DNA of 64,000 nt from JAWKRB01 sp041389885 (lineage in GTDB: Bacteria; Myxococcota_A; Polyangia; Polyangiales; Ga0077539): NCBI GenBank assembly GCA_041389885.1, contig JAWKRB010000032.1:1-64000 (forward strand), written 5' to 3'. The notes under the pieces are model-generated. The model saw nothing but the letters and a program-made list of their open reading frames with translations. It was not told the DNA's origin and made no database searches. Positions 8,711-17,015 of this stretch are shown piece after piece; within the stretch, counting starts at the first letter, position 1; each line of letters begins with the position of its first letter. A program made the translations under genes and the position numbers.

Positions 8711-9404
8711 GGAGTCTCCATCGTTGGCCCTGACGCCGATCGTCGTCCCCGACTTCCACCGCCGCCCGCACGACGCGTTTCAGAACTCACGAACCCAACA
8801 AGGGAGGATAGGCATCGTGAAAGTCAACTTCTCTCTTCCCCCCCGCCCTCCTCTCCCGCTCGCCCCCTCCCTCGCGCCCATCGTCCCGGTCGGCCGCAAT
8901 CCACGCGTCCCGCCACGACGTCCCTGCCCACATCCCCCGCGGCCGCGTTCCCCGCGGCCCTCCACGACGACGCTCCCTGAAATTCTCTCGGCGACGGCCC
9001 GCGCGGTCCATGCTGTCGTTACGCCACGCGGCCCACTCGGTCGCGGCCCGCGCGGTCCGTGCTGTCGCCAAATCCTCTGCGGCCCAAGCGGTTACAACAC
9101 GCGCGGGCTCGTTCCATGGGTCGCGCATCGCCCCAGGGCACGTTGGGATGAGGCGCGACGCGCAAGAAGAACGCGCAGAACGCGGCCGGGAGGTGCGCGG
9201 GGAGCGAGGTGCGAGTCGATGCACGACACCCGCCGCGGCATCGCGGGCGCCGATCGTCGCGAGGGTTCGTGCGGTGGGCAAAGTCCGCGAGCGCCCCCAG
9301 AACGACCCAAGCAGACTTCAGCCCGCTGCGGGATTGCACGAGGACGCAGGCCGCAGATTCGCCATCGCACGAAGCCGCAGCAGATCAGCACCAGGACAGC
9401 ACGG
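8711..9404. other. Gene-poor stretch
   Basis: Nearly 700 bases without a gene I can support. The plus strand carries a pyrimidine-rich run (about 8826-8890) and a short tandem repeat (8995-9094). Open frames of 60-280 codons exist on both strands, but their translations are Arg/Pro-rich with no domain, signal or ribosome site. Base composition is less GC-extreme than in flanking genes. Confidence 0.5.
8995..9094 (+). repeat. Two-copy tandem repeat of about 50 bp
   Basis: Copy one (8995-9043) and copy two (9044-9094) both begin with the same 24-mer (CGGCCCGCGCGGTCC then RTGCTGTCG, one mismatch) and share GCGGCCCA..CGGT near their ends. The middle 10 bases differ. No gene is assigned here. Confidence 0.65.
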
Positions 9405-10019
9405 CTAGGGTCGGGGCGCGTAGGCGATTCGGACTCGGAGGTCCGCGAGCGCAGGCTCTCCCTGCCAGCCAGCCGCAACGAGGTCGCTGCCCGAGATCCC
9501 GAGTGGGTCTTCAAAGTTCAGTCGAACGCTCCACCGCGTGCTTAGTGAGAAGGCTCCAGCGGTGCCCTGGGTGATCGAGGCGTCGACCAGATCCGTGCGA
9601 CCGAGGCGAATGCCCAGAGACCCATGTGACCAACGAATCGGGGCGTCTACCGGCGCGACGAGCTCACCGGTGTCCTCGATCAGGCTTAGCGCGACGGAGT
9701 TCCACACGTGGAGACTCGAGGCCCGGCGACCCATAACCATGTGGTCGGACGCGCTCGTCACCTGCGATCCCACTGGCGCGAATGGACGGGCGATTCGCCT
9801 CAGGTAGTCGAGAACACCCTGCCGAGTGGGCCGGCACCCGGCGCAGTCGGCCTTGGGGATCTCCCACGCGACCTCGACCGACTCGACGACGAAGATCCCT
9901 CCGCTCCCCGAGTCGTAGGGTTGTGGAACCTCGGCGCAGGAAGCACATGCCCCCAGGGCGATTCGTAGGATCGGACCGCACCCCCAAGGGGTGTGGTGGC
10001 TCGCTCGACGGCGGGGCAT
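9405..10019 (-). CDS. Hypothetical lipoprotein in the gene-poor island
   Basis: 204 aa from the ATG at 10019. The N-terminus is basic, and a hydrophobic stretch ends in IALGACASCAEVP, so a lipidated Cys is likely (ALGAC or CASC). The body alternates beta-like strands, for example IFVVESVEVAWEIP and LVAPVDAPIRWSHG, and ends LRVRIAYAPRP. A CAGC pair lies near residue 60. I recognise no family. Codon use is less GC3-biased than in neighbouring genes, which fits an acquired or poorly conserved gene. No clear Shine-Dalgarno sequence and no operon partner. Confidence 0.55.
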   Translation of the reverse strand: MPRRRASHHTPWGCGPILRIALGACASCAEVPQPYDSGSGGIFVVESVEVAWEIPKADCAGCRPTRQGVLDYLRRIARPFAPVGSQVTSASDHMVMGRRASSLHVWNSVALSLIEDTGELVAPVDAPIRWSHGSLGIRLGRTDLVDASITQGTAGAFSLSTRWSVRLNFEDPLGISGSDLVAAGWQGEPALADLRVRIAYAPRP

Positions 10020-10351
10020 CGAGCTTCGCTGGGGACGCCGGACGACCCCTCTCACGGCTTCTCTTTGGTTTGTCGCCACGCGAGCATTCTGAGCCTTCGT
10101 CGGTTCGGTTGACAATGACGCGCTACGCGGCGCGGTCCTAACAGTTCACCACCTTTGTGGGGATCTCGTACCCGGGCGTCGCGTGAATCCGTCAGTGATT
10201 GCCGAACACCTCAAGGTGGGCGAAGCGCGCCAAGTGCAGCTCCTCGCGGAACCGCGATCTCTAGCTCTACTCTCGCAGCGGCGCCCTCACCTTCATCGTA
10301 AAGTGCATTGTCTTCAATCATTTCGTCCTGATGCCAGGCTCGTGAATCGCA

Positions 10352-10502
10352 CAGGGCGATCGCATCAATTCATCATTATTTTCAGTGGATACGGTGCTCG
10401 CGGAGCGGCTGCCCCCTTCGCTCGCCGGGCGCTCCCTGCGGTCGCTGGCTCGCTGAAGTGGGAGCCTAAGGCAGGGCGCCTCCGCCGGGGCGGAGGCTGA
10501 CC
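10352..10502 (+). repeat. Inverted repeat arm A2
   Basis: About 150 bp that align with the reverse complement of 10641-10792 almost end to end. The longest identical block covers CTCGCCGGGCGCTCCCTGCG through GGTCGCTGGCTCGCTGAAGT and GGGAGCCT. The ends CAGGGCGA and GGAGGCTGACC are shared. The two arms are separated by 138 bp. Confidence 0.85.
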
Positions 10503-10509
10503 GTGCGCG

Positions 10510-10534
10510 CGTCGGGTGTGTTCCACACCCGACG
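10510..10534. other. Perfect hairpin between the repeat arms
   Basis: An 11-bp perfect stem with a TTC loop: CGTCGGGTGTG (10510-10520) and CACACCCGACG (10524-10534). GGTTTGT follows, so it could act as a weak intrinsic terminator on the plus strand. It lies just inside arm A2. Its GGGTGTGTT.CAC core resembles the hairpin at 28771-28789. Confidence 0.6.
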
Positions 10535-10640
10535 GTTTGTGAAGGGTTCGCGGGATGTTCCGCCGTGAGCTGCCGACGTAGTTCCATCGCGAAGATCGAT
10601 CACCCCACCGTCGTGCGCGGCACGCGCGCGACGATCGCCC

Positions 10641-10792
10641 GGTCAGCCTCCGCCCCGGCGGGGCGCCCAGGTTCAGGCTCCCACTTCAGCGAGCCAGCGA
10701 CCGCAGGGAGCGCCCGGCGAGCGGAGGGGGCAGCTGAAAGCGGTGAGCACCGTTTCCATTGAAACCAATGAGGAATTGATGCGCTCGCCCTG
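10641..10792 (-). repeat. Inverted repeat arm A3
   Basis: Reverse-complement partner of A2. Its outer end, GCGCTCGCCCTG, is also the first 12 bases of unit U2, so A3 and U2 are physically joined. Together A2, spacer and A3 could extrude as a cruciform or fold as a long RNA hairpin. Confidence 0.85.
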
Positions 10793-10985
10793 CGTGAATC
10801 GAAGTCCCAAGGCCCAGCGATCGAGCTTGAGTGGATAAGAAGCCCCGCGGAGTACACTCGCAGAGCCCCCCAGGCGACGCTCGCCGCGTCGCCAATGGGG
10901 ACGGAATCCCCCCTGCGCGCATCGATCCCGAGCTCCCGCGCGCACGCTCGCGCCCCCTCCGCGCCATGTCGAAACGCTACCCGCC
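10781..10985 (+). repeat. Dispersed repeat, unit U2
   Basis: Second copy of the 200-bp unit at 8144-8345, in the same orientation, about 2.6 kb away. It has one extra C in the run after AGAG compared with U1. It ends about 170 bp before comEC. Confidence 0.8.
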
Positions 10986-11157
10986 ACGCGGACCGAATCC
11001 ATGCCCGCGTCCCTCGCCTGCTTCGCGACGCTTCGGGTGGCGGGCCCGCCACCCCCTCGCCACCCCCCGCCACCCCATTTCCGCCACTCCCGGCATAAAT
11101 TCTCGTGTGATTTCAAGACCCCATCCCTCGGCACGGGGACTGCGATGAGCGCGCGGG

Positions 11158-13479
11158 ATGGGTCCTCTCCCCCTGGTCTCGGCGGCGGTGCTCCTCGGCG
11201 CCCTCGCGGCCTGGCCGTCGCCGACGGTCGCCACCGTCGCCGCGGTGGTCTTCGGCATCGCGGGCTTCGTCGCCCGCGGACGGCGTCCCGGCGCGGGCCT
11301 CGCGCTGCTCCTCGCGGCGTGGTGCGCGGGGGCGGTGTACGGCCGCTGGGCTGACTCGAAACCCTTGCGCCGCAGGCCGATTCGCACCGAGCTCCGGGTC
11401 GATGGGGCGATCGCCCTGCCCTGCCGAGAGACCGCCCTCGGCGCGCGCTGCCTCGTGACGCGACGAGACGGCGGCGGCGCCTGGCTCGACACGCCCGTCG
11501 GGACCTGCCCCGCGCTGCCGGGCGATCGCGTCGAGGCGGTGGCGACGGTGCGTCCGGTGGTCCCGCTTCGCAACCCGCCCCTCGAAGACCGCGGCGCGCA
11601 GGACCTCCGTCGCGGCATCACCGAGCGCTGGGAGGCCGCGGGGTGCGTGATCACCGCCCGCGAGCGCTCCCTCCACGACCGCGCGCGCATCCTCGCGCTG
11701 CGCCTCCGCACGCGCATCGAGGGCGGCCTCGCCCGCGTGCTCCGAGGCGAGGACCTTCACCGCGCGCGCGCCCTGCTCTTCGGCGACACCCGCGACCTCG
11801 ACGCCGACGAGGTCGACGCGTTTCGCGAGACCGGCATGGCGCACCTCCTCGCCGTGAGCGGCGCGCACGTCATGCTCCTCGCCGCGGCCCTCTCCGCCGC
11901 CGCCCTCGCCGCGCTCCGCCGCGTCCCGTACATCGCCCTGCGCGGCAACGTCTTCGCGCTCTCGGCGGTGATCCCGCTGCCCGCCGTCACGCTCTTCGTG
12001 CTGGTGACGGGCGAGTCGGCCTCGGCGCGACGCGCGCTCTACACCGCCGCGCTCTCGGCCCTCGCGCGGGCCCTCGGACGCCGCGCCGACCCTCGCGCGG
12101 TGCTCGGCGCCGTGGCGCTGGGGATGTTCGCCGCCGACCCCTCGGTGCTGGTCGACCTCGGCTGGCAGCTCTCGGTCATCGCGACCTGGGCGCTCGTGTC
12201 ACGACCGCACGACGAGCGCCCCGAGGCCCGCCCCACCGCGCGCGCCGACCGGGCCCTGCGCGCCGCGCGGCTCGCGCTCGAGGCGACGCTGAGGGTCGCG
12301 ATCTCGCTCACGCCGCTCCTCGCCTGGCGCACCGGACGCGCGCCCGTGCTCGCGGTCTTCGCCAACCTCGTGGCCGCCCCCATCGGCGAGGCCCTCGCGC
12401 TGCCCTGCGTGCTGATCACCGCGGCGCTGGTGTGCGTCGCGCCTCCGGTGCTCGCGGCGCCCTTCGCCTTCGTCGCGAAGCACGCCCTCGCGCTGCTCTT
12501 CGCCATCGCGGGCGTCGCGAGGGAACTCGCGCTGGGGAGCGTGACCCTCCCCATGCCCACCCCCGCGCAGTGGGTGCTGCTGACCGTCGCGGCGTTGGCG
12601 ATGTGGTCCTGGGGGATGCGCGGGCGGCTGGTGATTCTTGCGCTCGCGGCGATCACCACGGGCGCCATCGAGGTCGCGCATCGGCGCGCGTGCCACCCCG
12701 TCGGCGCGCTGCGCGTGACGGCGATCGACGTGGGTCAGGGCGACGCGCTGCTCATCGACCTCCCCGACGGCGAGGCGATGCTCATCGACGGGGGCGGCGC
12801 GCTGCATGGGGAGCGCGATCCGGGAGAGGCCGCGGTGGTGCCGATGCTGCGGCTGCGGCGGAGGGAGCGGCTCGCGGCGGTGGTGCTCTCGCACCCGCAC
12901 CCCGACCACGCCGGAGGGCTCGCGGCTGTGCTCCGTCACGCGCGCGTCGAGCAGCTCTGGGACACCGCGCAGGGCGCCGCGCTGGGCTACCGCGGGACCT
13001 ACCTCGCGATGCGCGAAGAGGCCGCGCGACGGCGGCTGCCCACCCTCGACCCGAGCTCGCTCTGCGGCGGGAGAGCCTTTCACGGCGCGTGGATCGAGGT
13101 GCTCTCGCCGTGCCCGAGCGCCGACCCCGAGACGCCGCCCAACGACGCGTCCTTCGTGATTCGCCTTCGCTACGGCGCGGCGAGCGCGCTGCTCCCCGGC
13201 GACCTCGAGATGCACGGCGAGAAGGACCTGCTCTCCCGACTGGGTCCGGTGACCCTGCTGAAGGTGGGCCACCACGGCTCGCGCACGTCGAGCACCGCGC
13301 CCTTTCTCGACGCGCTCCGACCGCGCGTCGCGATGGTGAGCTCGGGTCACCCCTCCCCCTTCGGGCACCCCCACGACGAGGTCCTCTCGCGCTTCGCGGA
13401 GCGATCGATCCCCTTGCGCCGCACGGACCTGGAGGGATCGGTGACCGTCACCCTGTACGCAGACGGGCGCTTCGAGTGA
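11158..13479 (+). CDS. comEC: ComEC/Rec2 family DNA internalisation protein
   Basis: Polytopic inner-membrane protein of 773 aa. ComEC forms the channel that brings single-stranded DNA into the cytoplasm during natural transformation. The N-terminal part holds hydrophobic helices and a soluble OB-like segment (about 75-170). The Competence domain follows (about 200-480), with motifs such as FRETGMAHLLAVSGAHV and the long helix array after it. The C-terminal metallo-beta-lactamase-like domain (about 515-773) has VGQGDALLI, the metal-binding HPHPDHAGG, PGDLE and VGHHGSRTSS. All metal ligands look intact, so the nuclease-like domain may be active. No comEA is nearby. The ATG is the first in frame. 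Confidence 0.93.
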   Translation: MGPLPLVSAAVLLGALAAWPSPTVATVAAVVFGIAGFVARGRRPGAGLALLLAAWCAGAVYGRWADSKPLRRRPIRTELRVDGAIALPCRETALGARCLVTRRDGGGAWLDTPVGTCPALPGDRVEAVATVRPVVPLRNPPLEDRGAQDLRRGITERWEAAGCVITARERSLHDRARILALRLRTRIEGGLARVLRGEDLHRARALLFGDTRDLDADEVDAFRETGMAHLLAVSGAHVMLLAAALSAAALAALRRVPYIALRGNVFALSAVIPLPAVTLFVLVTGESASARRALYTAALSALARALGRRADPRAVLGAVALGMFAADPSVLVDLGWQLSVIATWALVSRPHDERPEARPTARADRALRAARLALEATLRVAISLTPLLAWRTGRAPVLAVFANLVAAPIGEALALPCVLITAALVCVAPPVLAAPFAFVAKHALALLFAIAGVARELALGSVTLPMPTPAQWVLLTVAALAMWSWGMRGRLVILALAAITTGAIEVAHRRACHPVGALRVTAIDVGQGDALLIDLPDGEAMLIDGGGALHGERDPGEAAVVPMLRLRRRERLAAVVLSHPHPDHAGGLAAVLRHARVEQLWDTAQGAALGYRGTYLAMREEAARRRLPTLDPSSLCGGRAFHGAWIEVLSPCPSADPETPPNDASFVIRLRYGAASALLPGDLEMHGEKDLLSRLGPVTLLKVGHHGSRTSSTAPFLDALRPRVAMVSSGHPSPFGHPHDEVLSRFAERSIPLRRTDLEGSVTVTLYADGRFE

Positions 13480-13492
13480 GGGTCGCGCGCCC

Positions 13493-15958
13493 CTACGGCG
13501 AGGTCAGCACCCGCAGCGAGCCGCGCACCACGCCGTAGCCGCCCTCTGTGCGCAGCGCGCGAAAGACCTCGGCGCCCGAGAGCTCGCCCGCGATCAGCCC
13601 GCGGTACTGCGACACAATCCGCGCGACCTCCTCGGGGGTCTCGCGCACGAGCTCCACGCGAAACCGCCGCACCCCCAGCGCCAGCAGCGAAGGGACCACT
13701 CCCGCGGCGCTCTGCGCGGCGGCGTGAAAGACCGTGTTGCGGCAGCCCACGTCTGCCTCGACGGGGTGGTCCATGCCCGCGCGGTCGCGCAGCGAGAGCG
13801 TGTGGCGGTCGCAGGGGCGGCCGCAGGTGCGGTGGTCCTTGCCGTCGGAGAGGAGCGCGGCGAAGACGCAGTGCTCCATGTGAAAGAGCGGCATCGGGTG
13901 GTGCACCACCACCTCGGCCCAGGGCGCGAGGGGGCCGTCGAGCAGCGCCACGAGCTGCGCCGCGTCGAGGTCGAACGACGGCGTGAACGCCGTGAGCCCG
14001 CGCGAGAGCACCTCGGCCGCCGTCAGCCGGTTGGTCACGTTGAGCGACGAGTCGCCGATGCGCGCGTGCGCCCCCGCGCCCTCACGGAGCGCGCCGAGCC
14101 CGCGCACCATCACCCCGTCAGGGTCGAGCCCGCGCAGGTAGCGGTCGATCTTCTCCTCGCCGGGCTTGCGAATGCGCGGCGGCGCGAGCACCAGCCGCGC
14201 CGAAGGGTGCGACGCGCGGAGCGCGCGAAAGAGCTCGCCCGTGCCCGTGAGTTCGAGAAGGTCGAGCACCACCCCGTCGGCGCCCGCATCGAGGGCCGCC
14301 ACCGCCTGCGCGCGGTTGCGACAGAGCGCGAAGAGGCCGCCCGGCGGAGGCGCCTGCGTCGGCAGCGCGGCCCGCGCGAGGAGCTCGGCGTGCGTGACCC
14401 CGGTGGTGACGTGAGCGCGGCTCGACGCCTCGGCCAGCGCTTCCACCAGGGCGCGGCGCGCGCGGTTCATCTCGCCGGGGTTGATCACGGCGTCGTCGGG
14501 GAGCTCCACCACCAGCTCGCCGAGCTCGAAGGGGGTCGCGCCGAGGCGGCCGAGCTTCTCGCGGAGCACCTCGGCGACCGGCGCCGCGCCCTCGCGCCGA
14601 GACAGCGCCGCGCCCGTCACCGTGGCCCGCGCGCCGTCGGGACCGACCGCGGTGTACTCCACGGCGCCCTCGGCGTTCGCGCGCACCTCGACGCGCAGCG
14701 CGCGACGTCGCGGAGCGCGCTCGACCTCGGCCAGAATCGCCCGCTCCTGCGTCGGCGCGTCGGTGCGCCACACGCGTCGTCCAGGGCTCGGCGCGCCCAC
14801 CGCGCGGTCAGGGCCGAGCCACACGCTCACCCGATCGCCCGCCTCGGCGCGCTCGATCTCCTTGTCTCCCAGGCGAATCGACCACACCCGCCCGCCGACC
14901 TCGCCCGCGCCGCGGGCGCCGCCCTCGACGAGCAGTCCGTCTCCCCGCGCGATGGGCTGGCTCAGGGTGAGGCGCAGAAGCTCCCGCCCGCGGTCGTGGC
15001 GCACGCCCTCGAAGGCGCCCACGTGAACGCCGCGGTGGTCGCACGCGGTGCCCTCGACGAGGCGCTGGTGGTCGACCCCGCCGAGAAAGCCCGTGTCGGA
15101 GCCGCGGGAGAACATCTGCAGCGCGAGGTCCCTGCGTCCTGGCGCGGGGGCGCCGTCGACGGCCTCGCGGTAGAGCCGGGTCACCGCGGCGACGTAGGAG
15201 GGGCCCTTGAGCCTGCCCTCGATCTTCACCGACGCGACGCCGATCTCCGCGAGGCGCGGGATGAGCGCGCTGGCCTCGAGGTCCTGCGGAGAGAGCAGGT
15301 AGGCGCGGTCGCCGAGGTCGCGCAGCTCGCCGTCGACCACGAGCTCGTAGGGGAGCCGGCACGCCTGCGCGCACGCGCCGCGGTTCGCGCTGCGCCCGCC
15401 GATGGCCTCGCTCGTGAGGCACTGCCCCGAGTACGCCACGCAGAGCGCGCCGTGCACGAAGACCTCGAGCTCGACGTCGGTCTCCGCACGAATCGCCGCG
15501 ACCTCGTCGACCGACAGCTCCCGCGCGAGGATCACCCTCGTCGCGCCCAGCTCTCGCGCCAGCTCGACGGCGCCCGCGTCGGTGCAGGTCATCTGCGTGC
15601 TCGCGTGAATCGGCAGCCCCGGCGCGACGGCCCGCACGAGCCGCGCGACGCCGAGGTCCTGCACGATGACCGCGTCGACGCCGGCCTGGGCGCAGGCCCT
15701 CACCGCGCGCTCGACGGCCTCGAGCTCGTCGTCGAACACGAGGGTGTTCAGGGTCACGTAGCCCTTCACCCCGCGCGCGTGCAGCCCCCGCAGGGTCTCG
15801 CCGAGGGCGTCGGCGTCGAAGTTCTTCGCGCGGGCGCGGGCGTTGAAGCCCTGCAGCCCGAAGTACACCGCGTCGGCGCCGGCGCGGGCGGCGGCCTCCA
15901 TCGACTCGGGGTCCCCCGCGGGCGCCAACACCTCGGGCACGCTGCGTCTCTCGCTCAC
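13493..15958 (-). CDS. U32 family peptidase, RlhA-like
   Basis: 821 aa from a GTG start. The first 260 residues are a U32 TIM-barrel domain, beginning PEVLAPAGDPESMEAAARAG and including the hallmark Cys cluster SGQCLTSEAIGGRSANRGAC (about residues 165-195). A middle DUF3656-type region follows. A second U32-like part at the C-terminus carries MEHCVFAALL and CGRPCDRH. This long two-part form matches the E. coli RlhA/YhbU-YegQ group, in which RlhA hydroxylates a cytidine in 23S rRNA with prephenate-linked chemistry and a putative Fe-S cluster. Peptidase activity is doubtful for this branch. A chorismate mutase gene, which makes prephenate, lies divergently 44 bp away. Confidence 0.85.
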   Translation of the reverse strand: MSERRSVPEVLAPAGDPESMEAAARAGADAVYFGLQGFNARARAKNFDADALGETLRGLHARGVKGYVTLNTLVFDDELEAVERAVRACAQAGVDAVIVQDLGVARLVRAVAPGLPIHASTQMTCTDAGAVELARELGATRVILARELSVDEVAAIRAETDVELEVFVHGALCVAYSGQCLTSEAIGGRSANRGACAQACRLPYELVVDGELRDLGDRAYLLSPQDLEASALIPRLAEIGVASVKIEGRLKGPSYVAAVTRLYREAVDGAPAPGRRDLALQMFSRGSDTGFLGGVDHQRLVEGTACDHRGVHVGAFEGVRHDRGRELLRLTLSQPIARGDGLLVEGGARGAGEVGGRVWSIRLGDKEIERAEAGDRVSVWLGPDRAVGAPSPGRRVWRTDAPTQERAILAEVERAPRRRALRVEVRANAEGAVEYTAVGPDGARATVTGAALSRREGAAPVAEVLREKLGRLGATPFELGELVVELPDDAVINPGEMNRARRALVEALAEASSRAHVTTGVTHAELLARAALPTQAPPPGGLFALCRNRAQAVAALDAGADGVVLDLLELTGTGELFRALRASHPSARLVLAPPRIRKPGEEKIDRYLRGLDPDGVMVRGLGALREGAGAHARIGDSSLNVTNRLTAAEVLSRGLTAFTPSFDLDAAQLVALLDGPLAPWAEVVVHHPMPLFHMEHCVFAALLSDGKDHRTCGRPCDRHTLSLRDRAGMDHPVEADVGCRNTVFHAAAQSAAGVVPSLLALGVRRFRVELVRETPEEVARIVSQYRGLIAGELSGAEVFRALRTEGGYGVVRGSLRVLTSP

Positions 15959-16002
15959 GGCGCGGCTCTACCACACCCCAGGCGCGCTGTTACATTGCCC
16001 CC

Positions 16003-16266
16003 ATGGACCCCGCCCTGTCGTCCCTCCGCGCCGAGGTCGACGCGCTCGACGCCGAGCTCCTGGCGCTCCTCGCGCGGCGCCGCGAGGTCGTCGCGAGGCT
16101 CTTCGCGGTGAAGGACGCGCGCCGGCTCCCTCGCCTCGACGCCGCCCGCGAGGCCGCGCTCCTGGCCGACCGTCGGGAACGGGCGGAGGCCCTCGGGCTG
16201 CCGGTCGACGAGGTCGAGGCGGTGTTTCGCGCGGCGCTGCGCATGAGCCACGCCCTCGGGCGCTGA
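16003..16266 (+). CDS. Chorismate mutase, AroQ type
   Basis: Single-domain AroQ chorismate mutase of 87 aa that converts chorismate to prephenate for Phe/Tyr synthesis. The all-helical sequence has the family pattern LR.E.D.LD..LL.LLA.RR.VV.R...VK....... .R.AA. with catalytic Arg and Lys positions conserved. It is free-standing, with no fused prephenate dehydratase. TACATT (15991-15996) lies 6 nt before the ATG and there is no Shine-Dalgarno, so the transcript may be leaderless. It is divergent from the U32/RlhA-like gene, whose relatives need prephenate for rRNA hydroxylation. It is 3 nt from the facing phosphatase gene. Confidence 0.9.
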   Translation: MDPALSSLRAEVDALDAELLALLARRREVVARLFAVKDARRLPRLDAAREAALLADRRERAEALGLPVDEVEAVFRAALRMSHALGR

Positions 16267-16269
16267 CCG

Positions 16270-16905
16270 TCAGCCGGTCAGGTGCGCGACGTCGTTGTAG
16301 CGCTCGAGCTTCCAGCCGCTCTCGCGGTCCTTGCGGGTCCAGACGGTGAGCGCGGTGTGACGCGTGGCAAAGGCCAGCGTGGGCGCGGTGGCCTCGGGGA
16401 GGTCGAAGAACGACGCGAACGACAGGTCGATGACCCCGCCGTGGGTGAAGGCCATCACGGTGCCGCCGTCGTGGCGGTCGGCGAGGCCCCGCAGGGCCGC
16501 CCGCACCCGCCGCTGAAACATGTTGTAGCTCTCGGCGCCGGGGCAGAACACCGAGTCGGGCGCGCCGTAGAGGTCGGGCACGCCCCAGCGCAGCATCGCG
16601 TCAGAGAAGGTCATCCCGTCAGACTCGCCGACCCTGAGCTCCTCGAGGGAGTCGTCGAGGCGCAGCTTCGACGCCCGGTGCGCGAGGGCGATCTCGGCGG
16701 TCTCGCGGGCCCGCGCGAGGGGGCTCGAGACGAGCACGTCGGCGTCGAACTCGCGGGAGCGGCTCAGCCTCGCGGCGAGGCGCTGCGCCTGCGCCACGCC
16801 CAACGGCGTGAGCCCCGAGTCACCCAGGGGGCCGCCCACGATGCGGCGAACGTTCACGTTCGCCTCGCCGTGGCGAACGAGCACGATGCGCGTCGCGTTG
16901 GCCAT
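16270..16905 (-). CDS. Histidine phosphatase family protein (phosphoglycerate mutase-like)
   Basis: 211-aa cytoplasmic phosphatase. LVRHGEANVN near the N-terminus holds the catalytic His of the RHG motif. The second Arg is in SPLARARETAE, the acid Glu in DSLEELRVGE, and the second His in AFTHGGVIDL. The substrate is not predictable: the family includes cofactor-dependent mutases, SixA, and alpha-ribazole or sugar phosphatases. It converges on the chorismate mutase gene with a 3-nt gap. Confidence 0.9.
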   Translation of the reverse strand: MANATRIVLVRHGEANVNVRRIVGGPLGDSGLTPLGVAQAQRLAARLSRSREFDADVLVSSPLARARETAEIALAHRASKLRLDDSLEELRVGESDGMTFSDAMLRWGVPDLYGAPDSVFCPGAESYNMFQRRVRAALRGLADRHDGGTVMAFTHGGVIDLSFASFFDLPEATAPTLAFATRHTALTVWTRKDRESGWKLERYNDVAHLTG

Positions 16906-17015
16906 GGCCCCTCAGCGGCCTCCGGCGCGGGTGAACACTCGGGAGACTAGCGGGGAGCACCCCATGCCGCGCGGTCGCATGGCGCGGGAGTGTAGATCCC
17001 CAGCGCGCGCCCGCG

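Larger units (their letters stand above)
10020..11157. other. Non-coding stretch with repeats and hairpins upstream of comEC
   Basis: 1.1 kb with no supported gene. It includes an AT-richer patch near 10300-10390, a large inverted repeat (10352-10502 with 10641-10792), a perfect hairpin at 10510-10534 and unit U2 (10781-10985). The last 170 bases lead into comEC and show no clear promoter. Confidence 0.6.

Noticed and set aside
8703..9545. A 280-codon plus-strand frame in the gene-poor island
   Set aside because: No ribosome site, no signal or domain, composition Arg/Pro-rich, and it overlaps the better-supported minus-strand lipoprotein gene.
10686..10967. A 93-codon minus-strand frame inside unit U2, similar to a frame in U1
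   Set aside because: The similarity follows from the DNA repeat. A one-base indel between copies shifts the frame, so the protein reading is not what is conserved.
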